A DNA stretch of 64,000 bases from Symsagittifera roscoffensis. Taxonomy: Eukaryota; Xenacoelomorpha; Acoela; Convolutidae. Positions 22,986 to 35,540 of this stretch are shown here, piece after piece. The notes below the pieces were generated by a model. It worked only from the letters and a program-made list of their open reading frames with translations. It made no database searches and was not told the DNA's origin. The DNA is taken from assembly GCF_963678635.1 (NCBI RefSeq), contig NC_087067.1:18421639-18485638 (forward strand), in the 5' to 3' direction. The position numbers and the translations under genes are program-made. Positions within the stretch are counted from its first letter, which is position 1. Every line of letters begins with the position of its first letter.

Positions 22986-25900
22986 GGCAATTTTTCCTGG
23001 AGTTAATTGAAATATATTTTTCAACGAACAAACTCTTTGTACCGTCATTATTCATCATTTTTATGGTAGTTGACTGTCTGATGCTGTCCAGGATCGAACT
23101 GGAGACCTTCTGCGTGTAAGGCAAACGTGAGAAGCGCTACACCACAGCACCTGAGCTTCTCAAGTAGCATTTTGTTCTTGTTTTGCAGACCTGGAATTTT
23201 CGTCATCAGTGCATATTTCAAAAGTTACGAAAAAATTTCGCTTGTCTTATAGAAATTCCGTCAGGTGTCAGGCAATTCTTCTGGAGTTAGCTTTACCGTA
23301 TTGTGCACTTAACAAACTTTTTGTGCAATTCCTATTTATCAATTCTATGGAACTGGACTTTCTGATGCTGTCCAGGATCGAACTGGAGACCTTCTGCGTG
23401 TATGGCAGACTTGATAACCGCTACACCACAGCACCTGAGCTTTCTGAAGTAGCTTCTTTTTCTTGTTTTGCAGACCTGGAATTTTTGTCATCAGTGCATT
23501 TTTCGGAAATAACGAAAAACTTTCGCAAGTCTTGATGAATGTTTGTCACGTGTCAGGCAGTGTTTCTGGAGTTAGTTGAAATATATTTTTCAACGAACAA
23601 AATCTTTGTACAGTCCTTATTCGTCATTTTTATGACGATTGACTTTCTGATGCTGTACCGGGTTGACTTGGAGACCTGCTGCATGTTAGGCAGACGTGAT
23701 AACCGCAACATCACAGCATCTGAGCTTACTCAAGTAGCTTCTTTTTTTGTTTTGCATGCACTGGAATTTTTGTCATCAGTGTATTTTTCGAAAATTACCG
23801 AAAATTTTCGCATGTCTTAATTTATTTTCGTCACATGTTAAGGCAATTTTTCCTGGATTTAATTGAAATATATTTTTCAACGAACAAACTCTTTGTACCG
23901 TCATTATTCATCATTTTTATGGTAGTTGACTGTCTGATGCTGTCCAGGATCGAACTGGAGACCTTCTGCGTGTAAGTCAGACGTGATAACCGCTACACCA
24001 CTGCAAGTAGCTCTCTCCAGTAGCTTCTTTTTCTTGTTTTGTATGCAGACCTGGAATTTTTGCCATCAGTGCGTTTTTCGAAAATTACGGAAAATTTTCG
24101 CATGTCATAATGAAATTTCGTCACATGTCAGGCAATTTTTCTGGAGTTAGTTGAAATAAATTTTTCAACGAACAAAATCTTTGTACAGTCCTTATTCAAC
24201 GTTTTTTATGACAGTTGACTTTCTGATGCTATCGAGGATCGAACTGGAGACCTTCTGCGTGTAAGGCAAACGTGAGAAGCGCTACACCACAGCACCTGAG
24301 CTTCTCAAGTAGCATTTTGTTCTTGTTTTGCAGACCTGGAATTTTCGTCATCAGTGCATATTTCGAAAGTTACGAAAAAATTTCGCTTGTCTTATAGAAA
24401 TTCCGTCAGGTGTCAGGCAATTCTTCTGGAGTTAGCTTTATCGTTTTGTGCACTTAACAAACTTTTTGTGCAATTCCTATTTATCAATTCTATGAAACTG
24501 GACTTTCTGACGCTGTCCAGGATCGAACTGGAGACCTTCTGCGTGTATGGCAGACTTGATAACCGCTACACCACAGCACCTGAGCTTTCTGAAGTAGCTT
24601 CTTTTTCTTGTTTTGCAGACCTGGAATTTTTGTCATCAGTGCATTTTTCGGAAATAACGAAAAACTTTCGCAAGTCTTGATGAATGTTTGTCACGTGTCA
24701 GGCAGTTTTTCTGGAGTTAGTTGAAATATATTTTTCAACGAACAAAATCTTTGTACAGTCCTTATTCGTCATTTTTATGACGATTGACTTTCTGATGCTG
24801 TACCGGGTTGACTTGGAGACCTGCTGCATGTTAGGCAGACGTGATAACCGCTACATCACAGCATCTGAGCTTACTCAGGTAGCTTCTTTTTTTTGTTTTG
24901 CATGCACTGGAATTTTTGTCATCAGTGTATTTTTCGAAAATTACCGAAAGTTTTCGCATGTCTTAATTTATTTTCGTCACATGTTAAGGCAATTTTTCCT
25001 GGAGTTAATTGAAATATATTTTTCAACGAACAAACTCTTTGTACAGTCATTATTCATCATTTTTATGGTAGTTGACTGTCTGATGCTGTCCAGGATCGAA
25101 CTGGAGACCTTCTGCGTGTAAGTCAGACGTGATAACCGCTACACCACTGCAAGTAGCTTTCTCCAGTAGCTTCTTTTTCTTGTTTTGCAGACCTGGAATT
25201 TTTGTCATCAGTGCATAAGTCAAAAGTCACTGAAAAATTTCGCATGTCAGGCATTTTTTCTGGAGTCAGTTTCACCGTATTTTCCAATGAACAAAATTTT
25301 TGTGCAATCCATTGTTCTCAATTCTATGAAACTGCACTTTCTGATGCTATCCAGGATCGAACTGGAGACCTTCTGCATGTAAGTCAGACGTTATAACCGC
25401 TACACCACATCACCTGAGCTTTCCCAAGAAGCTTCTTTTCCTTGTTTTGCAGACCTGGAATTTTTGTCATCAGTGCATATGTCAAAAATTACGGAAAAAT
25501 TTCGCATGTCAGGCATTTTTTCTGGAGTCAGTTTCACCGTATTTTCCAATGAACAAAATTTTCGTGCAGTCCATATTTATAAATTCTATGAAACTGGACT
25601 TTCTGATGATTTCCAGGATTGAACTGGAGTCCTTATGCGTGAAAGGCACACGTGGTAGCCGCTACACCACAGCACCTGAGCTTTCAGAAATAGCTTCTTT
25701 TTCTTGTTTTGTAGACCTGGAATTTTTGGCATCAGTGCGGTTGTCGAAAACTGCGGTAAAACTGCGCATGTCTTAATGTATTTTCGTCACGTGTCAGGCA
25801 ATTTTTCGGAGTTAATTGAAAAATATTTTTCAACGAACAAAATCTTTGAACAGTCCTTATTCATCATTATTATGATAATTGACTTAATGATGCTGTCCAG

Positions 25901-26454
25901 GATCGATTTGGAGACCTTCTGCGTGTAAGGCAGACGTGATAACCGCTACACCACAGCACCTGAGCTTTTTCAAGTAGCTTCTTTTTCTTGTTTCGCAGAC
26001 CTGGAATTAGTCTCATCAGTGCATTTGTCGAAAGTTACGGAAAAATTTCGCATGTCTTGTATTTTCGTCACGTGTCAGGCTAATTTGCTGGAGTTAGTGT
26101 AAACGTATTTTCCAATGAACAAAATCTTTGTGCAATCTATATTTATCAATTCTATGAAACTGAACTTTCTGATGCTGTCCAGGATCGAACTGAAGGCATT
26201 TTGCGTGTTAGGCAGACGTGATAACCGCTACACCCCAGCACCTGAGCTTTTTCAAGTAGCTTCTTTTTCTTGTTTCGCAGACCTGGAATTTTTGTCATCA
26301 GTGCATTTTTCGAAAATAACGGAAACTTTTAGCATGTCTTAATGAAATTTAGTCACATGTCAGGCAATTTTTCTGGAGTTAGTTGAAATAAATTTTTCAA
26401 CAAACAAAATTTTTGTACAATCCTTAATCAACATTTTAATGACAATTGACTTCC
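22986..26454 (-). repeat. tRNA-Val satellite, 1145-bp four-monomer period
   Basis: Sequence at 23209-23820 recurs at 24354 onward (1145 bp). tRNA-like units lie at 23079, 23363, 23648, 23935, 24224, 24508, 24793, 25081, 25342, 25604 (UUC), 25888 (UAC) and 26170 (AAC). These copies are more diverged than the 4957-bp pair. Confidence 0.9.
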
Positions 26455-26739
26455 TGATGCTATCCAGGATCGAACTGGAGACCTTCTGCGTGTAAGGCAG
26501 ACGTGAGAAGCGCTACACTACAGCACCTGAGCTTTCTCAAGTAGCTTTTTTTTATTGTTTTGCAGACCTGAAATTTTCGTCATCAGTGCCTATTTCAAAA
26601 GTTACGAAAATTTTTTGTATGTCTTATAGTAATTCCGTCAAGTGTCAGGCAATTTTTCTGGAGTTAGCTTTACCGTATTTGGCATCGAACAAAATCTTTG
26701 TGCAGTTCCTATTTATCAATTCTATGAAATCGGATTTTC

Positions 26740-26792
26740 TGATGCTGTCCAGTATCGCACTGGAGACATTCTGCGTGTAAGGCAGACGTGAT
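26740..26792 (-). pseudogene. Truncated tRNA-Val-like unit
   Basis: Retains acceptor 3' strand, T-arm, anticodon arm (UAC) and part of the D-arm. The 5' acceptor strand and A box are deleted, and the sequence runs into an atttttcaac linker. Box B also carries a change at T55. Confidence 0.8.
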
Positions 26793-27424
26793 ATTTTTCA
26801 ACAAACAAAATCGTTGTATAGTCCTTATTCGTCATTTTTATGAGGATTGACTTTCTGATGCTGCCCAGGATTGACTTGGAGAACTTCTGCATGTTAGGCA
26901 GACGTGATAACCGCTACATCACAGCACCTGAGCATTCTGAAGTAGCTTCTTTTTCTTGATTTGCAGACCTGGAATTTTTGTCATCAATTCATATGTCAAA
27001 AGTTACGGAAAAATTTCGCATGTCTTATTGTAATTTCGTCACGTATCAGGCAATTTTTCTGGAGTCAGTTGAAATAAATTTTTCAGCGAGCAAAATTTTG
27101 TACAGTCCTTTTTCAACGTTTTTATGACATTTGACTTTCTGATGCTATCCAGGATCGAACTGGAGACCTTCTGCGTGTAAGGCAGACGTGAGAAGCGCTA
27201 CACTACAGCACCTGAGCTTTCTCAAGTAGCTTTTTTTTATTGTTTTGCAGACCTGAAATTTTCGTCATCAGTGCCTATTTCAAAAGTTACGAAAATTTTT
27301 TGTATGTCTTATAGTAATTCCGTCAAGTGTCAGGCAATTTTTCTGGAGTTAGCTTTACCGTATTTGGCATCGAACAAAATCTTTGTGCAGTTCCTATTTA
27401 TCAATTCTATGAAATCGGATTTTC

Positions 27425-27477
27425 TGATGCTGTCCAGTATCGCACTGGAGACATTCTGCGTGTAAGGCAGACGTGAT
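27425..27477 (-). pseudogene. Truncated tRNA-Val-like unit, duplicate
   Basis: Exact-looking copy of the truncated unit 685 bp upstream with the same deletion breakpoint, so the truncation predates the duplication. Confidence 0.8.
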
Positions 27478-27824
27478 ATTTTTCAACAAACAAAATCGTT
27501 GTATAGTCCTTATTCGTCATTTTTATGAGGATTGACTTTCTGATGCTGCCCAGGATTGACTTGGAGAACTTCTGCATGTTAGGCAGACGTGATAACCGCT
27601 ACATCACAGCACCTGAGCATTCTGAAGTAGCTTCTTTTTCTTGATTTGCAGACCTGGAATTTTTGTCATCAATTCATATGTCAAAAGTTACGGAAAAATT
27701 TCGCATGTCTTATTGTAATTTCGTCACGTATCAGGCAATTTTTCTGGAGTCAGTTGAAATAAATTTTTCAGCGAGCAAAATTTTGTACAGTCCTTTTTCA
27801 ACGTTTTTATGACATTTGACTTTC

Positions 27825-30171
27825 TGATGCTATCCAGGATCGAACTGGAGACCTTCTGCGTGTAAGGCAGACGTGATAACCGCTACACCACAGCTCCTGA
27901 GATTTCTGAAGTAGCTTCTTTTTCTTGTTTTGCAGACCTGGAATTTTGTCATCAGTGCATTTGTCGAAAATTACGGAAAACCTTCGCATGTCTTAATTTA
28001 TATTCGTCACATGTTAGCCAATTTTTCCATGGCTATATATATACTTTTCAACGAACAAACTCTTTGTACAGTCATTATTCATCATTTTAATGGTAGTTGA
28101 CTTTCTGATGCTGTCCAGGATTGACTTGGAGACCTTCTGCATGTTAGGCAGATGTGCTAACCGCTACACCACAGCACCTGAGCATTCTCAAGTAGCTTCT
28201 TTTTCTTGTTTTGCAGACCTGGAATTTTTGTCATCAGTGCATATGTCAAAAGTTACGGAAAAATTTCGCATGTCTTATTGTAATTTCGTCAAGTGTCAGG
28301 CAATTTTTCTGGAGTCAGTTGAAATAAATTTTTCAACGAACAAAATTTTGTACAGTCCTTATTCAACGTTTTTATGACAGTTGACTTTCTGATGCTATCC
28401 AGGATCGAACTGCAGACCTTCTGCGTGTAAGGCAGACGTGATAACCGCTACACCACAGCTCCTGAGCTTTCTGAAGTAGCTTCTTTTTCTTACTTTGCAG
28501 ACCTGGAATTTTGACAATCAGTGCATTTGTCGAAAATTACGGCAAATTTTTTGCATGTCTTAATGTATTGTCGTCACGTATCAGGCAATTTTTCCGGAGT
28601 TAGTGGAAATATAATTTTCAACGAACAAAATCTTTGTACAGTCCTTGTTCATCATTATTATGATAATTGTCTTTATGATGCTGTCCAGGATCGAACTGGA
28701 GACCTTCTGCGTGTTAGGCAGACGTGATAACCGCTACACCACAGCACCTGAGCTTCTTAAGTAGCTTCTTTTTCTTGTTTTGCACACCTGGAATTTTCGT
28801 CATCAGTGCATTTATCGAAAATTTTGGAAAAACTTCGCATGTCTTAATTTACTTTTGTCACAAGTTAGGCAATTTTTACTGGAGTTCATGAAGTATATTT
28901 TTCAACGAACAAATTCTTTGCACAGTTATTATTCATCATTTTTATGGTAGTTGACTTTCTGATGCTGTCCAGGATCGCACTGGAGACCTTCTGCGTGTAA
29001 GGCAGATGTGATAACCGCTACACCACAGCACCTGAGATTTCTGAAGTAGCTTCTTTTTTCTTCTTTTGCAGACCTGGAATTTTTGTCATCAGTGCATTTG
29101 TCGAAAATTTCGGAAAAACTTCGCATGTCTCAAACTATTTTTGTCACATGTTAGGCAATTTTTCCTGGAACTAGTTGAAATATATTTTTCAACGAACAAA
29201 ATCGTTGTATAGTTTTTATTCGTCGTTTTTATGACGATTGACTATCTGATGCTGTCCAGGATTGACTTGGAGACCTTCTGCATGTTAGGCAGACGTGATA
29301 ACCGCTACATCACAGCACGTGAGCTTGCTCAAGTAGCTTTTCTTTCTTGTTTTGCACACCTGGAATTTTTGTCATCAGTGCATTTGTCGAAAATTTCGGA
29401 AAAACTTCGCATGTCTTAATTTTTTTTCGTCACATGTTAGCAAATTTTTCCTGGAGTAAGTTGAAATACATTTTTCAACGAACAAAATTTTGTTTAGTCC
29501 TTATTCAACGTTTTTTATGACAGTTGACTTTCTGATGCTATCCAGGATCGAACTGGAGACAGTCTGCGTGTAAGGCAGACGTGATAAACGCTACACCACA
29601 GTTCCTCAGCTTTCTCAAGTAGCTTCTTTTTCTTGTTTTGCAGACCTGGAATTTTGTCATCAGTGCATTTGTAGAAAGTTACGGAAAATTTTTTGCATGT
29701 CTTAATGTATTGTCGTCACGTATTAGGCAATTTTTCCGGAGTTAGTGGAAATATAATTTTCGACGAACAAATCTTTGTACACTCCTTATTCATCATTATT
29801 ATGATAATTGTCTTTCTGATGCTGTCCAGGATCAAACTGGAGACCTTCTGCGTGTTAGGCAGACGTGATAACCGCTACACCACAGCACCTGAGCTTCTTA
29901 AGTAGCTTCTTTTTCTTGTTTTGCACACCTGGAATTTTCGTCATCAGTGCATTTATCGAAAACTTCGGATGTCTTATTGTTATATCGTCACTTGTCAGGC
30001 AAAGTTCTGGAGTTAGTTTTACCGTATTTTGCAATGAACGAAATCTTTGTGCAGTTCCTATTTATCATTTCTATGAAACTGGACTCTCTGATGCTGTCTA
30101 GGATCGAAATGGAGACCCTCTGCGTGTAAGGCAGACGCGATAACCGCTACACCACAGTTCCTCAGCATTCT
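27825..30171 (-). repeat. tRNA-Val satellite, diverged monomers
   Basis: tRNA-like units lie at 27825, 28106, 28390, 28676, 28960, 29247, 29533, 29817 and 30089. No large near-identical duplication is seen. The unit at 28676-28748 is fully intact. Confidence 0.9.
28676..28748 (-). tRNA. tRNA-Val (AAC), fully intact
   Basis: The best example in the window. On the minus strand the acceptor GGTGCTG pairs with CAGCATC over 7 bp (one G-U). The D-arm is GTG/CAC with loop containing A14, G18 and G19. The anticodon stem TCTGC/GCAGA encloses CTAACAC (U33, anticodon AAC), the variable region is AGGTC, and the T stem TCCAG/CTGGA encloses TTCGATC. A73 is present and CCA is not encoded, as in eukaryotes. 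The A box TGGTGTAGCGG (near 28731-28741) and a B box matching GWTCRANNC (near 28688-28696) are present. The first TTTT on this strand is at 28630-28627, 46-49 nt past the 3' end, so a transcript would carry an unusually long trailer. Confidence 0.72.
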
Positions 30172-32981
30172 CAAGTAGCTTCTTTTTCTTGTTTTGCAGG
30201 CCTGGAATTTTGTCATCAGTGCATTTGTAGAAAATTACGGAAAATTTTTGCATGTCTTAATGTATTGTCGTCACGTATCAGGCAATTTTTCCTGAGTTAG
30301 TGGAAATATAATTTTCAACGAACAAAATCTTTGTACAGTCCTTATTCATCATTATTATGATAATTGTCTTTTCTGATGCTGTCCAGGATCGAACTGGAGA
30401 CCTTCTGCGTGTTAGGCAGACGTGAAAACCGCTACAACACAGCACCTGAGCTTGTTAAGTAGCTTCTTTTTCTTGTTTTGCACACCTGCAATTTTCGTCA
30501 TCAGTGCATTTATCGAAAATTTCTGAAAAACTTCGCATGTCTTATTGTAATTTCGTCACTTGTCAGGCAACGTTCTGGAGTTAGTTTTACCGTATTTTGC
30601 AATGAACGAAATCTTTGTGCAATTCCTATTTATCATTTCTATGAAACTGTACTTTCTGATGCTGTCTAGGATCGAACTGGAGACCTTCTGTGTGTAAGGC
30701 AGACGTGATAACCGCTACACCACAGCACCTGAGCTTTCTGAAGTAGCTTCTTTTTCTTGATTTGCAGACCTGGAAATTTTGTCATCAGTGCATTTTTCGG
30801 AAGTAACGAAAAATTTTCGCAAGTCTTGATGAATTTTTGTCACGTGTCAGGCAGTTTTTCTGGAGTTAGTTGAAATATATTTTTCAACGAACAAAATCAT
30901 TGTACAGTCCTTATTCGTCATTTTTATGACGATTGACTTTCTGATGCTGTCCAGGGTTGACTTGGAGACCTTCTGCATGTTCGGCAGACGTTATAACCGC
31001 TACATCACAGCATCTGAGCTTACTCAAGTAGCTTCTTTTTCTTGTTTTGCATGAAGACCTGGAATTTTTGTCATCAGTGCATTTGTCGAAAATTTCGGAA
31101 AAACTTCGCATGTCTTAATTTTTTTTCGTCACATGTTAGCAAATTTTTCCTGGAGTAAGTTGAAATACATTTTTCAACGAACAAAATTTTGTTTAGTCCT
31201 TATTCAACGTTTTTTATGACAGTTGACTTTCTGATGCTGTCCAGGATTGACTTGGAGAACATCTGCATGTTAGGCAGACGTGCTAACCGCTACACCACAT
31301 CACCTGAGCTTTCCCAAGTAGCTTCTTTTCCTTGTTTTGCAGACCTGGAGTTTTTGTCATCAGTGCAAATGTCAAAAGTTACGGAAAAGTTACGCAGGTC
31401 AGGCAATTTTTCTGGAGTCAGTTTCACCGTATTTTCCAATGAACAAAATGTTTGTGCATTCCATGTTTTTCAATTCTATGATACTGCACTTTCTGATGCT
31501 GTCCAGAATCGAACTGGAGACCTTCTGCGTGTAAGTCAGACGTGATAACCGCTACACCACAGCTCCTGAGCTTTCACAAGTAGCTTCTTTTTCTTGTTTT
31601 GCAGGCCTGGAATTTTGTCATCAGTGCATTTGTAGAAAATTACGGAAAATTTTTGCATGTCTTAATGTATTGTCGTCACGTATCAGGCAATTTTTCCTGA
31701 GTTAGTGGAAATATAATTTTCAACGAACAAAATCTTTGTACAGTCCTTATTCATCATTATTATGATAATTGTCTTTTCTGATGCTGTCCAGGATCGAACT
31801 GGAGACCTTCTGCGTGTTAGGCAGACGTGAAAACCGCTACAACACAGCACCTGAGCTTGTTAAGTAGCTTCTTTTTCTTGTTTTGCACACCTGCAATTTT
31901 CGTCATCAGTGCATTTATCGAAAATTTCTGAAAAACTTCGCATGTCTTATTGTAATTTCGTCACTTGTCAGGCAACGTTCTGGAGTTAGTTTTACCGTAT
32001 TTTGCAATGAACGAAATCTTTGTGCAATTCCTATTTATCATTTCTATGAAACTGTACTTTCTGATGCTGTCTAGGATCGAACTGGAGACCTTCTGTGTGT
32101 AAGGCAGACGTGATAACCGCTACACCACAGCACCTGAGCTTTCTGAAGTAGCTTCTTTTTCTTGATTTGCAGACCTGGAAATTTTGTCATCAGTGCATTT
32201 TTCGGAAGTAACGAAAAATTTTCGCAAGTCTTGATGAATTTTTGTCACGTGTCAGGCAGTTTTTCTGGAGTTAGTTGAAATATATTTTTCAACGAACAAA
32301 ATCATTGTACAGTCCTTATTCGTCATTTTTATGACGATTGACTTTCTGATGCTGTCCAGGGTTGACTTGGAGACCTTCTGCATGTTCGGCAGACGTTATA
32401 ACCGCTACATCACAGCATCTGAGCTTACTCAAGTAGCTTCTTTTTCTTGTTTTGCATGAAGACCTGGAATTTTTGTCATCAGTGCATTTGTCGAAAATTT
32501 CGGAAAAACTTCGCATGTCTTAATTTTTTTTCGTCACATGTTAGCAAATTTTTCCTGGAGTAAGTTGAAATACATTTTTCAACGAACAAAATTTTGTTTA
32601 GTCCTTATTCAACGTTTTTTATGACAGTTGACTTTCTGATGCTGTCCAGGATTGACTTGGAGAACATCTGCATGTTAGGCAGACGTGCTAACCGCTACAC
32701 CACATCACCTGAGCTTTCCCAAGTAGCTTCTTTTCCTTGTTTTGCAGACCTGGAGTTTTTGTCATCAGTGCAAATGTCAAAAGTTACGGAAAAGTTACGC
32801 AGGTCAGGCAATTTTTCTGGAGTCAGTTTCACCGTATTTTCCAATGAACAAAATGTTTGTGCATTCCATGTTTTTCAATTCTATGATACTGCACTTTCTG
32901 ATGCTGTCCAGAATCGAACTGGAGACCTTCTGCGTGTAAGTCAGACGTGATAACCGCTACACCACAGCTCCTGAGCTTTCA
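30172..32981 (-). repeat. 1405-bp five-monomer HOR, two copies
   Basis: 30172-31576 recurs as 31577-32981 with no difference that I noticed. tRNA-like units lie at 30374, 30657, 30942, 31232 and 31494, then 31779, 32062, 32347, 32637 and 32899. The period equals that of the 1-5078 block but the monomers differ, so it is an independent five-monomer amplification. Confidence 0.93.
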
Positions 32982-33183
32982 CAAGTAGCTTCTTTTTCTT
33001 GTTTTGCAGACTTGGAATTTTATCAACAGTGAATTTGTCGACAATTACGGAAAATTTTAGCATGTCTTAATGTATTGTCGTCACGTATCAGGCAATTTTT
33101 CCTGGAACTAATTGAAATATATTTTTCAACGAACAAAATCGTTGTATAGTCTTTATTCGTCATTTTTATGACGATTGATTTTT

Positions 33184-33256
33184 TGATGCTATCCAGGATC
33201 GAACTGGAGACCTTCTGCGTGTTAGGCAGACGTGATAACCGCTACACCACAGCACC
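33184..33256 (-). tRNA. tRNA-Val (AAC), intact with G7-U66 wobble
   Basis: Differs from the unit at 28676 only by one base giving acceptor 3' strand TAGCATC. All other stems, loops and A/B boxes are intact. First TTTT is about 46-49 nt downstream. Confidence 0.68.
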
Positions 33257-35176
33257 TGAGATTCTTAAGTAGCTTTTTAAAATTGTTTTGCAGACCTGGA
33301 ATTTTCGTCATCAGTGCATATTTCAAAAGTTACGAAAAAATTTGGCATGTCTTATAGTAATTCCGTCAAGTGTCAGGCAATTTTTCTGGAGTTCGCTTTA
33401 CCGTATTTTGCATTGAACAAAATCTTTGTGCAATTCCTATTTATCAATTCCATGAAACTGGACTTTTTGATGCTGTCCAGGATCGCACTGGAGACCTTCT
33501 CCGTGTAAGGCAGACGTGATAACCGCTACACCACAGCACCTGAGATTTCTGAAGTAGCTTCTTTTTCTTCTTTTGCAGACTGGAATTTTTGTCATCAGTG
33601 CATTTGTCGAAAATTTCGGAAAAACTTCGCATGTCTTAAACTAATTTCGTCACATGTTCGGCAATTTTTACTGGAACTAGTTGAAATATATTTTTTAACG
33701 AACAAAATCGTTGTATAGTCTTTATTCGTCATTTTTATGACGATTGACTTTCTGATGCTATCCAGGATCGAACTGGAGACCTTCTGCGTGTTAGGCAGAC
33801 GTGATAACAGCTACACCACAGCACCTGAGATTCTTAAGTAGCTTTTTAAAATTGTTTTGCAGACCTGGAATTTTTGTCATCAGTGCATATTTCAAAAGTT
33901 ACGAAAAAATTTTGCATGTCTTATTGTAATTCCGTCAAGTGTCAGGTAATTTTTCTGGAGTTAGCTTTACTGTATTTTGCATTGAACAAAATTTTTGTGC
34001 AATCCATATTTATCATTTCTATGGTACTGCACTTTCTGATGCTGTACAGGATCGAACTGGAGACCTTCTGCGTGTAAGTCAGACGTGATAACTGCTACAC
34101 CACAGCTCCTGAGCTTTCGGAAGTAGCTTCTTTTTCTTATTTTGCAGACCTGGAATTTTATCAACAGTGCATTTGTCGAAAAATACGGAAAATTTTAGCA
34201 TGTCTTAATGTATTGTCGTCACGTATCAGGCAATTTTTCCGGAGTTAGTGGAAATATAATTTTCAACGAACAAATTGTTTGCACAGTCCTTATTCATCAT
34301 TGTTCTGATATTTGTCTTTCTGATGCTGTCCAGGATCGAACTGGAGACCTTCTGCGTGTTAGGCAGAAGTGATAACCGCTACACCACAGCACCTGAGCTT
34401 CTTAAGTAGCTTTTTTTTTAAATTGTTTTGCAGACCTGGAATTTTCGTCATCAGTGCATATTTCAAAAGTTACGAAAAAATTTGGCATGTCTTATAGTAA
34501 TTCCGTCTAGTGTCAGGCAATTTTTCTGGAGTTCGCTTTACCGTATTTTGCATTGAACAAAATCTTTGTGCAATTCCTATTTATCAATTCCATGAAACTG
34601 GACTTTTTGATGCTGTCCAGGATCGCACTGGAGACCTTCTGCGTGTAAGGCAGACGTGATAACCGCTACACCACAGCACCTGAGATTTCTGAAGTAGCTT
34701 CTTTTTCTTGTTTTGCAGACTGGAATTTTTGTCATCAGTGCAATTGTCGAAAATTTCGGAAAAACTTCGCATGTCTTAAACTAATTTCGTCACATGTTCG
34801 GCAATTTTTCCTGGAACTTGTTGAAATATATTTTTCAACGAACAAAATCGTTGTATAGTCTTTATTCGTCATTTTTATGACGATTGACTTTCTGATGCTA
34901 TCCAGGATCGAACTGGAGACCTTCTGCGTGTTAGGCAGACGTGATAACAGCTACACCACAGCACCTGAGATTCTTAAGTAGCTTTTTAAAATTGTTTTGC
35001 AGACCTGGAATTTTTGTCATCAGTGCATATTTCAAAAGTTACGAAAAAATTTTGCATGTCTTATTGTAATTCCGTCAAGTGTCAGGCAATTTTTCTGGAG
35101 TTAGCTTTACCGTATTTTGCATTGAACAAAATCTTTGTGCAATTCCTATTTATCAATTCCATGAAACTGGACTTTT

Positions 35177-35249
35177 TGATGCTGTCCAGGATCGCACTGG
35201 AGACCTTCTGCGTGTAAGGCAGACGTGATAACCGCTACACCACAGCACC
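35177..35249 (-). tRNA. tRNA-Val-like (UAC), stems intact, T55 lost
   Basis: Acceptor, anticodon and T stems pair perfectly and the anticodon is UAC with U33. The T-loop reads TGCGATC, so the near-universal T55 is G, which also weakens box B. The same variant recurs at 33468, 34608, 35461, 36583, 37151, 38289, 39979, 40832, 41402, 42255, 42825, 43678, 44818, 46216 and others, marking one amplified lineage. Confidence 0.45.
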
Positions 35250-35540
35250 TGAGATTCTTAAGTAGCTTTTTAAAATTGTTTTGCAGACCTGGAATTTTTG
35301 TCATCAGTGCATATTTCAAAAGTTACGAAAAAATTTTGCATGTCTTATTGTAATTCCGTCAAGTGTCAGGCAATTTTTCTGGAGTTAGCTTTACCGTATT
35401 TTGCATTGAACAAAATCTTTGTGCAATTCCTATTTATCAATTCCATGAAACTGGACTTTTTGATGCTGTCCAGGATCGCACTGGAGACCTTCTGCGTGTA
35501 AGGCAGACGTGATAACCGCTACACCACAGCACCTGAGATT

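Larger units (their letters stand above)
26455..27824 (-). repeat. 685-bp tandem duplication with a truncated tRNA
   Basis: 26455-27139 and 27140-27824 appear essentially identical. Each holds two full tRNA-like units (26455 and 26856; 27140 and 27541) and one truncated unit (26740; 27425) fused directly to the next linker. The short unit length (685 bp for what would be three monomers) is explained by that deletion. Confidence 0.9.
32982..35540 (-). repeat. tRNA-Val satellite, 1140-bp four-monomer period
   Basis: 33314-33632 recurs at 34454 and 33874 onward recurs at 35014 (1140 bp). The monomer ending at about 35250 is then directly repeated (284 bp) at 35298. tRNA-like units lie at 33184, 33468, 33753, 34037, 34321, 34608, 34893, 35177 and 35461. 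Several have anticodon UAC with T55 changed to G (plus-strand tcgcact). Confidence 0.9.
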
